NCBI GenBank assembly: GCA_937927975.1
Contig: CALEZT010000270.1
Location: 1-64,000 of the forward strand
Length of the DNA stretch: 64,000 bases
Direction of reading: 5' to 3'
Source of the DNA: an uncultured Phycisphaerales bacterium
Lineage (GTDB): Bacteria; Planctomycetota; Phycisphaerae; Sedimentisphaerales; Anaerobacaceae
The position numbers and the translations under genes are program-made. Position 1 is the first letter of the stretch; every line of letters starts with the position of its first letter. Below the pieces are notes generated by a model. It made no database searches. It saw only the letters and a program-made list of their open reading frames with translations, and had not been told where the DNA came from. Positions 63,739-64,000 of the stretch are shown here, piece by piece.

Positions 63739-63917
63739 GGGAGGCATCGTTCTCCCTCCCACAAAGATCTCCTGAGTTTGCAGTGGCCTCTTGCTTACGG
63801 ACCGGTTGGAACATATGATTGTCTGAATAGCGTCCCGCGTGACATGCGTTGCGGTGGGCGCGGCTGCGAGGACGACCGATTGAACGATCCGTTACTCGAA
63901 GACAGGGAGACTCTGGG

Positions 63918-64000
63918 ATGAAGATCAGGTGTACAAGGGCAGTGTTGTTCTCGTGTGTTCTACTGGCCTCCTCGATGGCGTCGGCGGCGCAGTCTCCGCT
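63918..64000 (+). CDS. Exported protein, start only (continues past window)
   Basis: The first 27 codons are visible: MKIRCTRAVLFSCVLLASSM followed by ASAAQSP, an unambiguous signal peptide. GGGAG lies 8 bases upstream. It begins 211 bases after the HzsA-like stop and reads in the same direction, so it may be in the same functional group. Nothing more can be said. Confidence 0.7.
   Translation, partial: MKIRCTRAVLFSCVLLASSMASAAQSP

Overview
The window looks like a chromosomal segment of an uncultured Planctomycetota, probably of the Phycisphaerae/Sedimentisphaerales type. The evidence is GC-rich DNA, three very large secreted lamin-tail/CotH proteins, a leucine-rich-repeat protein, a HzsA-related dihaem protein, an H-X9-DG prepilin-like protein, a PEP-CTERM-like exported protein and many secreted carbohydrate-active enzymes. 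This placement is inference; there is no rRNA here. One tRNA (Arg, CCG) is present. No CRISPR array, integrase, phage module or complete IS element was seen.

Left part (1-9777). A secreted glycosidase-like/serine beta-lactamase fusion runs off the left edge. It is followed by an ABC1 (UbiB-like) kinase with a phasin-like coiled-coil partner, an L-lactate dehydrogenase, a glycogen-type glycosyltransferase paired with a GH57 alpha-amylase, and a Tat-exported enolase-superfamily protein.

Polymer-degradation and surface region (9782-33229). On the minus strand lie a GH36-like alpha-galactosidase, a lipoprotein-like DUF3616-type protein, two giant CotH/LTD proteins and a PD40-TPR protein carrying a CxxCH haem motif. 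Next is a well-delimited four-gene sugar operon: a cupin isomerase-like protein, a Gfo/Idh/MocA dehydrogenase and two xylose-isomerase-like TIM barrels. It has a near-consensus promoter and a strong terminator. A GH43-like hydrolase plus a small membrane protein, a diaminopentanoate-dehydrogenase-like enzyme and an AGCS amino-acid/sodium symporter follow.

Middle (33230-46007). This holds tRNA-Arg, a duplicated retropepsin-like aspartyl protease, a PEP-CTERM-like protein with clear promoter, hairpin and terminator, a third CotH/LTD giant behind a structured leader, an amidohydrolase and an MFS transporter. A decayed patch follows, with a truncated Xaa-Pro peptidase, a REP-like palindrome and a frameshifted small exported ORF. 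Then come a Nudix hydrolase and a stand-alone prepilin-like protein.

Right part (46008-64000). An 11-gene type IV pilus/type II secretion operon reads leftward (pilB, pilC, pilin, pilV-, pilW-, pilX-like, pilM, pilN, pilO, pilP-like, pilQ) and encodes inner-membrane platform through secretin. Divergent from it are a small membrane-anchored protein and an LRR protein that overlap. Beyond a 174-bp nested inverted repeat lies a discoidin/HzsA-like protein with two CxxCH motifs. A signal-peptide-bearing gene starts at the right edge.

Start codons were chosen from Shine-Dalgarno placement and signal peptides. Family names come from motif recognition only; no database search was run.
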